Part shown: positions 11,801-22,100 of the stretch, piece after piece | Position numbering within the stretch: the stretch's first letter is position 1 | Layout: each line of letters opens with the position of its first letter | DNA from: Halocafeteria seosinensis | Lineage: Eukaryota; Sar; Bigyra; Bicosoecida | Direction of reading: 5' to 3' | NCBI GenBank assembly: GCA_001687465.1 | Contig: LVLI01000084.1 | Coordinates: 1 to 64,000 of the forward strand | DNA length: 64,000 nucleotides | The notes under the pieces: model-generated | Databases searched by the model: none | Told to the model about the DNA's origin: nothing | What the model saw: the letters and a program-made list of their open reading frames with translations, nothing else | Translations under genes and position numbers: made by a program

Positions 11801-13509
11801 ACCAAATGGCCACGAAGTTCGATAGCAACTGCGAGTCTTGTGGACGGGGAAACATACCGAACCCTATCCAAGACCAATGCGAAGATTGTCCTGCGCATCA
11901 GTTTGCAACTGAATTGGACGATACTTGCCAACCTTGTGTAGCTGGTCGCGTGCCAAACAGCACTCGCAACGGTTGCGCAGATTGCCCGGAACACAAATAT
12001 GCTCTTGCAGAGCACGCGTCTTGTCAATTATGTGACCCTGGATATCATCCTACAAACGAGCAAGACGGGTGTGTCGCCTGCGAAAGCCATCAGTATTCGA
12101 CGGAAGTGAATGCGACGTGTCATGAATGTCCCGCTGGGGAGGTTCCAAACTCTGACCATAGCGGATGCAGGGACTGCATGCCTCACGAATATGCCACAAG
12201 TACTGATGCGACGTGCCAGGTTTGTGGACATGGCTTGATACCGAATGATGAACAAAACGGATGCGACAATTGCTCCGAACATGAAGTTTCAGCAATGCTT
12301 GATTCAATGTGTCATAATTGTGATCTTGGCGAAGTACCTGATTTCAACCAAACAATGTGCATACGATGCCCACTGTATGCAGTAGCAGGGGCAAATAAAT
12401 CTCAATGCACTTTGTGCGGTCCCGACTTTGTCCCATCGTTTACGCAAACGAGATGCGAAGCTTGCCCCCAAGGATCCACCGCGGGTACGGAGGACTCTCG
12501 TTGCCATACCGTCCAGTCGCATACCTCAATCCGGGAAATTGCAGTAAACTATGGAGTGCCTACATTCCTTGGCATAGCCATACTACTGCTGTTGGCCTTC
12601 ATTGTAATTAAAAGACGGAGGAATACAGGGAAAGCGTCACAAACAGATGACCCACTACGCGTGTATGCGAGCCAATTGGGAGTACCACTGGAAGTGCTCA
12701 CAGACCAGCAAGGAAGCTACAAAGCAGAGCGCCGTGCGGACCCTCTGATAGGAGGCGAATCTGAAGCGAAACAGTCAACAACCAACAGCGGTGGTGACTC
12801 AAATGAAGGCTGTGATGTGGAGGAAATGAATTCTAACCCACTTGTTGTAGGTGCTTCAGGATTATTGAGCGGAAAAAACGCAAATTCAGAGAATGTCCAG
12901 CGGGCAGCTGTACAATTTGAGGGGGTTGCATCTGCTGAGCCAGTCAGGTTTGGTGATCAGTCTCAGCGACCTAATGATTCAGGTCAATGTGCGCCAGTGA
13001 CGTTTCTGAAACTAGACGACGAGGATTCCCCATCAGCGGATAAAGTCCGAGTAGTCTCAGCAAGTTCACCAAGTCGAGCGACGGTCAGTCACAACAACAG
13101 CAATCAGCACGTGAAGCTGACCACTGCGGACAGAATCGATACATCTAATCTTCACCTAGTGGCTCGAACGGTCTTGAAACTAAGACAATGGAAGGCGCAT
13201 ATGTTAGCGGAGCCACCACCATTGGTACAAATTGAAACGGATTCCCCCAACACGAGTATCCGAAACGGAGCTGATTCCGCTGGTTTTAACCATCTAGAAT
13301 TCTCACGTCGAGGTACTCATGCTTCTGCAAAATCTCAGCAACAGCGGCCGCGGTATCCTCTCAAGACAGAATTCCAACAAGTTCCAGTCCGCGCCAGCAT
13401 AAAAGGCCAACGCAACCAGGAGAAAAAATCAATGTCACAATTGTCCTTTGCCCGCCGCACACAGCGAAGGTTGAGTCGTCTGTGGGGCCGCAAGAAGGGA
13501 CAGAAATAA
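8806..13509 (+). CDS. Giant Cys-rich repeat type-I-like membrane protein (1567 aa, single exon)
   Basis: One uninterrupted frame starts at ATG 8806. Residues about 14-33 are hydrophobic (signal or signal anchor); residues about 35-1240 are a continuous array of short Cys repeats of the pattern C-x2-C-x-x-G-x-V-P-N-x-x-x-x-x-C-x2-C followed by a variable ATxxDxxC spacer. This resembles the ephrin-receptor-like GCC2/GCC3 and TNFR/furin-like Cys modules of protist surface proteins. A second hydrophobic segment at about 1250-1270 (TFLGIAILLLLAFIVI) is followed by KRRRN and a ~300-residue Ser-, Gln- and basic-rich cytoplasmic tail. That layout suggests a large extracellular receptor, adhesin or wall-linked protein. 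Ligand and role are unknown. A near-identical 480-bp block is duplicated inside the array. Confidence 0.88.
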   Translation: MTAAICREVYRRPITSVCCVVALAGAVGWILWIDFTPIGTRRATHSRTDKFDRALQDCGAGEQRPCCSNCEDCTSCQNMDGVQCEVTTCSECAVCVACSSNEYSPDGDDECFECPKGQVPTPAQDDCEPCPEHLYTTGYSCNKCGLNKVPNWSQTGCVNCPDHMYATRRDAKCRTCGAGAVRETTEGEVRCISCGPTTYATPTGTQCEECGAGQVPNTHRDGCVPCLQHEISKEGKCVACGFGSFPGEQKSTCTLCDDNEVSAESDTECHPCTPGRVPTYNQGHCRKCPVHMHATEGTREITPECQICHEGSVPNADQTDCVKCRGYQIATLVDFDCQSCDAGMVPNATKDGCVSCGIGEFATTTDGKCRLCNGNQVPNGNRDGCVPCLDYEFPHNDKCIACGVGQIPKRSECIACDANKVSAESDTECHFCASGRVPTPSQGDCRRCPDHMYATEGDNLTSPECQICHEGSVPNADQTDCVKCQAYQFATLVDFDCRSCGAGMVPNATKDGCVSCGIGEFATTTDGKCRLCNGNQVPNGNRDGCVPCLDYEFPHNDKCIACGVGQIPKRSECIACDANKVSAESDTECHFCASGRVPTPSQGLCRRCPDHMYATEGDNLTSPECQICHEGSVPNADQIDCVKCRAYQFATLVDFDCRSCGGGAVSNVERNGCKACDRGKFAADYDAACRVCGDGQVPNELQHGCVFCQKYEVATDRSEDCEACGSGKVPSLNQTVCEACAEHKVATLTDTECRVCRPGTVPNDQQDSCLDCAAYQVAGEYSIDCRTCGAGEEPNATRDGCQKCMMHQYAGGIDPRCQSCSGGQVPTSDQDRCVDCDPGEVASELDGTCHICRGGTVPNTNQDSCIPCLQHEVAAQGEEVCRSCGVGRVPNATKDGCRMCAPHEYAQGDGFECKLCSVNRVPTPNQEACVSCFAHQFATLRSSDCEICGAGEVPNANKDGCKNCSDFEIATETDTECRACGAGKIPNLDQSKCSSCDPHQMATKFDSNCESCGRGNIPNPIQDQCEDCPAHQFATELDDTCQPCVAGRVPNSTRNGCADCPEHKYALAEHASCQLCDPGYHPTNEQDGCVACESHQYSTEVNATCHECPAGEVPNSDHSGCRDCMPHEYATSTDATCQVCGHGLIPNDEQNGCDNCSEHEVSAMLDSMCHNCDLGEVPDFNQTMCIRCPLYAVAGANKSQCTLCGPDFVPSFTQTRCEACPQGSTAGTEDSRCHTVQSHTSIREIAVNYGVPTFLGIAILLLLAFIVIKRRRNTGKASQTDDPLRVYASQLGVPLEVLTDQQGSYKAERRADPLIGGESEAKQSTTNSGGDSNEGCDVEEMNSNPLVVGASGLLSGKNANSENVQRAAVQFEGVASAEPVRFGDQSQRPNDSGQCAPVTFLKLDDEDSPSADKVRVVSASSPSRATVSHNNSNQHVKLTTADRIDTSNLHLVARTVLKLRQWKAHMLAEPPPLVQIETDSPNTSIRNGADSAGFNHLEFSRRGTHASAKSQQQRPRYPLKTEFQQVPVRASIKGQRNQEKKSMSQLSFARRTQRRLSRLWGRKKGQK
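9721..10790 (+). repeat. 480-bp tandem duplication inside the Cys-repeat gene
   Basis: Positions 9721-10200 recur at 10201-10680, and a third partial copy continues to about 10790. The unit is 160 codons, so the frame is kept. Comparing 9841-10140 with 10321-10620 by eye I count about four substitutions in 300 nt, whereas other repeats in the array are strongly diverged. This indicates recent unequal crossing-over or gene conversion. Confidence 0.9.
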
Positions 13510-14317
13510 ATTATTAGAAAGGTCTTACATGTATGTTCAAGAAATTACATACTATTGTTGGGATCCAGATGCGCACATCGCAGAATGTATGTAATTGAGG
13601 CGAACGCGGAACGACTTCCTTCTCGAATGCCGGGAAATACCTACTGTCATTACCATTGGGCAGTAAACGTGCAACGTCTAGCCAATGTCTAGCCCTGTAC
13701 AGAAACTATTGGTTATGGATGATGATGAGCGACATGCCATTGCACACAATAATTAATCCTACACACTCCATATTACGAGTTCAATCTTTCTCGTGACGTG
13801 TGAGCAATCTCAACAAAGCTTTGGAGGAGTTACAGTAGTTGGACGTTTATATATATGTACAGTACACTTCCATCCATCGATACGTGACGTAACTCGGGAG
13901 TAACCGATACTGTAGTTGCATGACATCCTCCCACAAGCCTTACTGTACATCCGAGTTGTAGCTTTGCATCCCAAGTCCTCCTTTTCTTCCTGCTTGCTTT
14001 TGGGTACCGTACCATGGTATGTCAGAATCAGATGCCCGAGGGACCCTTAAGGGGGTTGAACCAGCATTCCCGTCCTGGGATGCGGAAGTACCAAACCGTC
14101 TCCCGCCGGAGTCCTCGGGAGATTCGCTGTTGCTCTCTCAATTATACACCGACAAAGCTGTGGATTGTATGTAGTGTGGAGGTGGTGTGTATGCACATAT
14201 TGGCTGGTTTGCGTGCGTGTGGGGGAAAGGGTGCATTCAATAGAGGCAGTAGAGGGTGACACGGTTTTCCACGTGAGGGACACTCATACGCTAGTTATAG
14301 TGGTATAATAGACTCTA
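13510..14317. other. Intergenic region, no gene seen
   Basis: About 800 nt between two same-strand genes. Open frames are short and without motifs. A 10-bp palindrome TACCATGGTA occurs at about 14007-14016 and a short direct repeat GTCTAGCC at about 13676-13693; neither has a clear function. Confidence 0.4.
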
Positions 14318-15253
14318 ATGGAACTGGCGTTGCTCGATAAGAACCTCCCGGAGATTCCGGCTTGGGTGGAAGACCAGGCTGAGAGCGTAAAGACACTCAA
14401 TCTCACGGGAAATGCCCTCGAGTAAGTCCGTCGGCCCGTCTTGAGGCCTCTTTCTCGCTCTCTACAGCTCCATTCACGTCCATTTTTGGCCTTATACACG
14501 TGTCTGTGCAGGAAATTTAAACGCCTGAATATGTTCACCAACTTAGATACACTGATCTTGGATAAAAATGGGCTAACCAACCTGGAAGGCTGTCCCCGGA
14601 TGGAGAGCGTTAGAACTCTATGGTGTAATAACAATTACATACAGGATGTGGAGACTTTTTTGACCCAAGCTCAGAAATCGTTCCCGAATATTACGAAACT
14701 CAGTGTGATGCGAAATCCGGCCTCGCCGCCCATGGTCTGCCTCTCGGAAGAAGATGTGGCCGCCATGGAACGCCATAGATTGTATGTAATTTACCGTTTA
14801 CCGCAATTAATGTTTCTGGATAGTTCACCCATTAAAGCGGAAGAAAGGAGAGAAGCAAAGCGAAGAGGACAGTTCTTAGCGGTTCGGAAGCCTCCGAAAA
14901 AGCGAAATTCCATGTCGGAATCGTCGAGACACACGGGGGAACTTCGGGGCCGAACGGGCTCCATGTCTTCAGTGGGTAGCAACCAGAGCATGCCTGCCCA
15001 AACAAATAAAGCAGATAATGTTTGGTCCGCATTAGATGGTGGACTGACCTCTGCCGATAGCCACGGGGGTGCTGATAACGTGCCACCGGAAGAGCGTTCA
15101 TCATACGCGCAAAGCTTCAGTGATGAGTTCTCAGACGGGGAACACGAGGAAAAACAGACGAAAAAGCCTACAGCTTTTCTACGTGTAGAGACAACGAGAT
15201 ACGATGGAAAGCATAGTGAAGGGAATCGCTTCATTTTGGATCAACATCTATGA
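14318..15253 (+). CDS. Leucine-rich-repeat protein, LRMDA/C10orf11-like
   Basis: Two exons (14318-14421 and 14512-15253, intron 90 nt) give 281 residues. N-terminal LRRs read VKTLNLTGNALEKFK, LDTLILDKNGLTNL and VRTLWCNNNYI. They are followed by the LRR-cap-like region KLSVMRNPASPP ... YVIYRLPQLMFLDSSPI and EERREAKRRGQF, the arrangement seen in LRMDA-type proteins. The C-terminal ~120 residues are Ser-rich, charged and probably disordered. No signal peptide or membrane helix, so cytosolic. LRMDA has been tied to melanosome or endosomal trafficking in animals; a role in protists is not known. Confidence is high for LRR, moderate for the subfamily. Confidence 0.8.
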
Positions 15254-15404
15254 TAGAAGCAGAACTAGTTATGGCAAGGGACAATGGTAGTAGGATAGCT
15301 TAGGATCACAATTTGATTGGTATTCCCAAATACAGCCTATCATGTTTCTCATGAAATATGTAGCCAAATATCTCATATTCACCTCCATATATCGGCATGC
15401 AATG

Positions 15405-18400
15405 CTATTCTTCAACCAAATTAGATGCTTGTGATTTGAACTCCTTTTCATAGAATTCCGCCAGATCGGGCAAAAGTGGATACGACATCCTAAGCAGATC
15501 CACATCTTCGCGAGATCGCAGCAGCACTTCATCCATAGCCTCGATGATCCTATTCTTGGGAGCTTTCACAAAATGCTCTGAGATTGCATTGAAAACGTTC
15601 AGTTCCCCTGTAGTATCTGTAGTCTGTTCTTCTTGCGTGCCAGATCTGATCAGAATCGATAGACGGCGAATGCTCTTTCCTGAGGGATGAAGCTGATTGT
15701 AATAGAATTCGAGAACATCGTCCTTCGTGATCCTACTCAACAGGTTGGTCATTTCAATTGGTTGGTTGAATCTGTATCTCGACGAATTCACTTGTTGCCA
15801 AGTCCGACGGATTTCTTCGGCAAGATTCTTGTCCAATTCCAACTCGTCGGATATCAACGCAGCAATATGTGAATTGAAAGTTTCTTCTTCCATTTGCTTT
15901 AAATGATCTTCGAAAATCTCAACAAAATCCAGAACGTGCTCTTGGAGGTCTCGGGATCCTACCTTGTTGCTTTGAATCAGAATGTGCAGATCAATAGCAC
16001 CGTTTTGGCTCATCTTCATAACCTGAACTATGTACCCCAATGTCTTTTGAGTTCGCAGAGTGTGAAACGCTGGTTCTTCCATAAGTTGGGATAAAATACT
16101 ACCCATGACTTGGTTATAGATCGTATCAGGGCCTAGCTGATAGCAGACCGTGACTGCACAGTTTTCTTCCAGAGGATTGAACGCAGGTAGCTGCACGCAA
16201 AGTTTGGAGCCCCCGGGGATGGAGAGAGAGCGAAGACGTGTTAGCTGAGCCCGGGACAAGTTAGAGTGTCGAAATGGGTGATCAAGTTGGTTGGCAATGT
16301 TTGCTGCTTCCTCACTGGAGAAGTTACCATGTATTAGGGTCGTTACAAAGCCATCTTCAAAGAGCTCCTCGACAAAGTTGCGAATGTCGTTCGCTGTGAC
16401 AGTTTTCGTTGCCTGCAATTTGTCGGCAACATGCCAGCGTGGAACGGTAGTGCAATACGACTGTTCATAGATGCCTGAAGGGGTAGTAAAACAAGCAAGT
16501 CAAGGGTGTCTGTCGACTGAGGACATCTTGATATAAAGACTTACTCAACCTTGCGGGAAGATTTTTGTAAAAATTCAGGTAGTTGCGCTCACATACATCT
16601 CTGATACGTTCAAACTGATCGTCATCAAAGAACTGTTTCTTAAATTCTTTGACTCCGGAGGAATCGACTTCTGGCATGACCTCTTCAAGCACTCGCTTCA
16701 ACAACGTTTGTAGCTTATCGTTGAAGCCAAACACCGAGAGGGTAATACCCTCAGAAGTGACGCTAACATCATATTGAAGATCGGCGATACTAGCTGCATA
16801 TGCAAACTCATTGAGACTCTCTTTCCACAAATCACAAAAGATTTCTGTCATGACGGTATTCTTTGCTGACTTGTACGTGGCCGGAAAATTAAACTTAGCC
16901 TTGATTGCTCCTTTGGGTTCTCCAAACCGCGCATCCCCTTGCCAGAGTGCAAATGCATGGCTTGTATCTTTCACAACTGTAGGTTGAAGAGTACGCGCAT
17001 GCTTTAGCCCCTCCAATACTCCTCGGATTTTCTCGTTTGAGACGTTACGCACGATACGTTCATACTCATGCTGGGCTGTTGGTTGTGGGACTTTGGGGAA
17101 TCGTAGCGTGAAATCCGAAGCAATGAACTCATTTGGTGTCGGGAGGTGCAAATGTTCCTTCGAGGCAAACGATGGGGTTTCCCATTGAGAAAGCAACGAG
17201 CCCTCAACCCTTGTTTGAGAATACGCTGTGCCGTACCATTTTTCGTGTAGATCCGTTTTTCCGTCAAATTCTTTGGAAATGATTTGTACTTTTGCTTTAC
17301 CAGGGGTAAGTCGTTCAAGTAGAGCATTGATCGGAGTTGGATCATACAGCCACATGAGATTGTCGCACGCCACAACGTGCTTCGGTGAGTGATACTGGAG
17401 ATTTCTAACCAAGGGAATCAGTGTATCTGATGGGTCCCGTTTTGGCCTAAATCGGAAGGAGTTCTCATCTGTTTTCTGCAGCTCCTCCCAGATCCATTTC
17501 TGAGGTCCCTCCTTCCGAAGAATGTTCAAATAAGAGAAGATAATATCAATTACGGTAGTAGTATTCTCGAGCCCTTCTGTTGTAAGCTCTACTTTCACTC
17601 CAAAGATAGCAAACGTTTCCTCAGAATGAAAGATTCCTGCCATCAACTCAGTAGCTAAGCCTCTCCTTTTCAGCAGGGACAGAACCGACCCAGGGCCCTC
17701 ATGGCCCAGAAGGTGTGAAGTGTAGTGACCCGGTTTCGTCTGATAATGAAGGACAACAGAGGGAACCGCCCAACCAAGTTGTAGCGTCCGTAGGTCTTTG
17801 TTAGGTACTACCCGTTGACATATCCCTGTGTGTACTCCTTCCTGATAAGGCAGATAAACATCTTGGGAAATGTTAGGGTGATCAGGTAGCGGTGGAACTC
17901 TCTTTCCTTCTTCTGGTGTCTCCGAGATTTGTTGAATGTTCTCTTCTGGCGCTTTTGGGACATCAGCAAAGAATTTTTCAACCCATTGCTGGAGCTCATC
18001 CAGACTCTGCTTTCCAGCCACGGCAAGTTTAAGGTTCTTTGCCACGTAATGCTTTGCATGAAAATGAAGCAAAGATCGCCGGACGTCGATCGCTGTCTTT
18101 TGTGGTTCATCCCTCAGCGTTCTCGAGTCACCAGTAGCAAACTTCGAATATGCATGTCTTTCGTCTGAGGTAGACTTGTCTAGTTGAAACAATCTCCAGA
18201 AATCACTCTGGTAGTTTTTCGAATGTTCCGAGTCTACCGCCTGCAGATAGCAACAGCACCATACAGAGAAATTGATACTCTTTTTCTGTCGTAAAGAATT
18301 GGATTGCTCAACGATACTCGTACTCACGTTTAGTTCGCGTTCGGTGCAATCTTCAGTAAATAGTGGGCTGACAAAGAATTGCGCGAATCGATCCAACGCT

Positions 18401-18970
18401 CCTTCCAGTGCATTCGGTTGCACTTCAAAAAAAAAGCAAGTGTGTTCCATATCCGTGAACGCGTTAGATTCACCACCATTTTGGTTCAAATACTCGGAAT
18501 ACTCATTTTCTGAAGGGTACTTTTCACTTCCCAGAAACAACATATGCTGTGACCGCCCACAAAATCAATTGTCATTCACCCAACATCTAAAGTTCGGCAA
18601 GGGGACAGACATACTTCGCAAAAATGAGCCAATCCTGGTATTTCTTCCGGATCTGAAAAGTGACCCACATTGACGTCCATAGCGGCTCCGGTCCGATCAG
18701 CCTTCTCGTCGGAAATGAGCATCACAGAGAGGCCATTGCCCAATTCAAGGTGCCTGTACTCTCGGTCATCGTTTGCACTTATTTCGATCCCGTTACTCTG
18801 CAAGCCGCACATGTATCACTAAAGACGGCTCTGGAGTACTCGAAAAGGGGGTGGGGACGTACTAATTTGATGGGAGAGTGCTCTGAATCAGCATTTTCCT
18901 CGTAAATGTCCCTCTGAGGCGCCTTCTGGCTCTCCCCGAAAGGGAGCTGATACGGCATTAAATGCGCCAT
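15405..18970 (-). CDS. Insulysin-type M16 zinc metalloprotease (insulin-degrading-enzyme-like)
   Basis: Five exons (18863-18970, 18615-18797, 18328-18546, 16545-18240, 15405-16474; introns 65-87 nt) give 1091 residues, close to the ~1020 of IDE. The inverted zinc motif HFCEHMLFLG (residues about 94-103) is formed across the second exon junction. The third zinc ligand lies in ERELNAVDSEH, also formed across an intron. The order of four M16 half-domains is retained, including [13 protein letters not shown] and the C-terminal [14 protein letters not shown]. Insulysins degrade small peptides inside a closed chamber, in cytosol or organelles. There is no clear targeting signal. The start ATG 18970 is the first in the frame. 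Confidence 0.93.
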
Positions 18971-19147
18971 TTCGACACTAAAAGAGTCAAGGAGAGAAAA
19001 ATAGACGAAAATTATAAACTGGTTGATATTTTATCGAACCCCTAAGACATGTGTATTTTAAGCGCAGCAAAGATACGGAAGGTAGATCTCAAGTCGAAGG
19101 AAACTTTGTCCGCTTAATTAGGATCGAAACAAACACCAACACATCCA

Positions 19148-22100
19148 TCATTGTGACGCCATTGAAGAAGGAGCAGATGGCGAGGTTACCTCCGTCATGG
19201 AGCCCGAGGTAGCATCTGCCGTCCCACTTTCTTGGGGTGGAGCGGTGGAAGACGATGCAGGGGCGGTCGTAACTTCGGTACCGACAGTAGCTTCGCTTCC
19301 AACCGGTGTCGGGGTCGCCTCAGACGAAGCCGCCTCAGACGAAGTAGTCGTGCTAGCAGCCTTAGCAACAGCGTCACAATCATAGGGCTGCTCGTCTTCT
19401 TGGGGCTGTCTTCCTTCGAGAACCCACTTGGGTAAAGTGGGAGCTGATCCTCGGGTCCCCGCGCGTTTCACCTCTTTACCAGACGCTCGTTCGAAGATGG
19501 CAACTCTGCAATATCGGTATAAATCTTTCTTCGTTCCGGATTCAGTTTCCTGATCAGCAGTGTCTTCATTAGATGATCCTTCCTCGTCCCCACTCGTGCT
19601 AGCCTCAATCTTATCAAGCTTACGCAAGCGCACAGCAAAGTTGGACTCAACTGGTTTCTTTCCTTTCTTCTTGTCGGAATCCGTTTTGCCTCTGCCACGC
19701 TTTGCCCCTCCACTTCGAGGCTTAGCAGTAGGTATTCCATAGATATCGGCAGCCATAGTGGGACGAGGCCCTCGCTTCCGTGAGCGCACCCGTTTGCTAG
19801 GTCCTTGTGACAGCTGCGATAGCCAGGTTGACGCCAACTTGTCGACAGTATCGCAGCTTTCCCTTTCCGATTCTGAAATCATATTACCACCGTGTGAACT
19901 TTTGCTTAAGAAAGATGGAGGAGGAAAATTACTTTCTGCAGGAGCTGCAACACCACTTCCACGAACTTTGAGTTCCACTAGTAAAGATTCAATGGACTCT
20001 GCATCGTCGTGTCTTTGACCCTGACGTGCATCAGCATCGACCTCCTTAACAAGGGCGCAAATATCTGATAGGAACTGTTCTAGTGACATCTCTTCCGTAG
20101 AGCTGCTGTTGCCTCCTTCATTAGTTCCGGCCTGCTTTTGCGAGTCCGTCGCTTTCAGTCCCACCACTTTCCCTTCTTCTAGGGTTCGTTGCAGTTTGTC
20201 AATCGGTCGTGGACCAAGAACCTTTTCCCAAAAGGAAGGGTCGTTCACATCAAGATTCTCATTATTCTCCGAGCTTGCAAACGTGGCCTTGTTGAAGTGG
20301 AAAAGCTCATTAGGGTCTTCATTCTGCTTCTTGCTTTCTTCACTTGGGGCTGCATCTACTACTTTTCCACCTGCTTCGGCAGTTTGAATTTCACCATCAC
20401 TACCATATCGTACAGTCATGCTATTCTTAAGAATGGAGTCGATGTCAGCATCATTGAATATATCCGACCTTGTTTTCTGGGAATCTTCGTCCATCACAGC
20501 GTATGCTCCGTATCGAAGTAATGCTTCCACTTTGTCTTTATCAAGTTTCAGCAGAGACGTTAGCTCAGTTTCCTCATTTTCAGCTTCTTTACTCTTCAGC
20601 TCACCTGTTTCAAACACTGCTTGATGAAGGCCTAATTTCTTACTCGCTCGCCTAAACATCTCGCTTTCATACGTGCGAGACGTAACTAGACGATACACAC
20701 GCACTATGTCCGCCGTCTGCCCAATGCGATGACACCGAGCTTGGGCTTGAATATCATTTTGAGGATTCCAATCACTGTCGAAAATTATTACAGTGTCTGC
20801 CGAAGTCAAATTAATCCCTTGTCCACCCGCTTTTGTAGAAAGCAAGAAGACGGTTGTATCGCTGTTTGGGGCATTGAATCTGTCAATGGCTGCTTGTCGA
20901 GAATTTCCACGCACAGACCCATCTATCCTCTCATACTTAATGCTCTTCCACCGTAAGTACTCCTCCAGCAGATCGAGCATTATGGAAAACTGGCTAAAAA
21001 GAAGGCTTCTGTGACCCTCCGATTGCAACTTTGGTAAAAGCTTGTCTAGCAAGACCATTTTGCCGCTGCTGCTAATCAGCCGCGAAAGCCTCTGGGAAGC
21101 AAGTTCAGCTGCCGAAAGTCCTTGGTGTAAAAGCTCCTCAGCTTCCCGCTGTTCTACACCGTCAATCAGGTACGGGTGGTTGCAACACTTTCTCAATTCC
21201 ATTTCGATGTTGGACAAATTGGCCATTGGAATCTTCTCTGCTCCTCGACTAAGAAATGAGCGGTTTTTATCAAACACGGCGCGGTAATATTGCTTCTGCA
21301 GGTTGGTCAGCTCAACATTAATGATGGTTTCCTCTTTGGGTGGAAGGCTCTTCTCTACGTCAGTCTTAATCCGGCGAAGAAGAATAGGCCTCACAGCCTC
21401 TAGCAACTCCTTCACTTGATCCTGGTTACGCATTTCTCCATATTTGGCAACGAAATCCTCCAAAGAGGGAAACTTCTGGGGTGATACCAGATTCAGGAGC
21501 GTCCACAATTCCGTCACATTGTTTTGCAATGGGGTACCGGTCAAGAGAATTAAATGTTTTATGTCTAAACCTCGTAGGGAAGTGCTAAGCTGCGAAAATG
21601 CATTCTTCAAAGCATGAGCTTCGTCCACAATGACTGTTCGCCAGGATATTCTCGATAAGTATTCCCAGTCCTGTAGAAGCACCTGATACGAGGTGAGAAG
21701 CAAATTGAACTTATAGACACCCCTCTGCGCCAGTTGTTGTCCATATTCGCCCTCGTAAAACCATTCATATTCCCGAATCAGCTCTCGCCCCGCTGCACCC
21801 CCGTTTTGGTCATGATAGACGACGGCGTTTAAGTTAGTCCAGCTCTCCACTTCACTCTTCCAATGACCTAGCGTAGAAAGTGGAGCCAGAAGCAAAAACG
21901 GCCCCGGCACGTGCTCCCGTGAGCGCAAATGGTCCAGGAACGAGATTGTTTGAACGGTCTTCCCTAAACCCATTTCATCTGCAAGGATCGCGCTGCGGCG
22001 ATTATACCAGTTGAAAATGAGCCAATTCAACCCCTCAACTTGGTATTCACGGAGCGTCCTTCCACCCTTGTATACTTGCGATTCCCCATACTTTTTCCAC

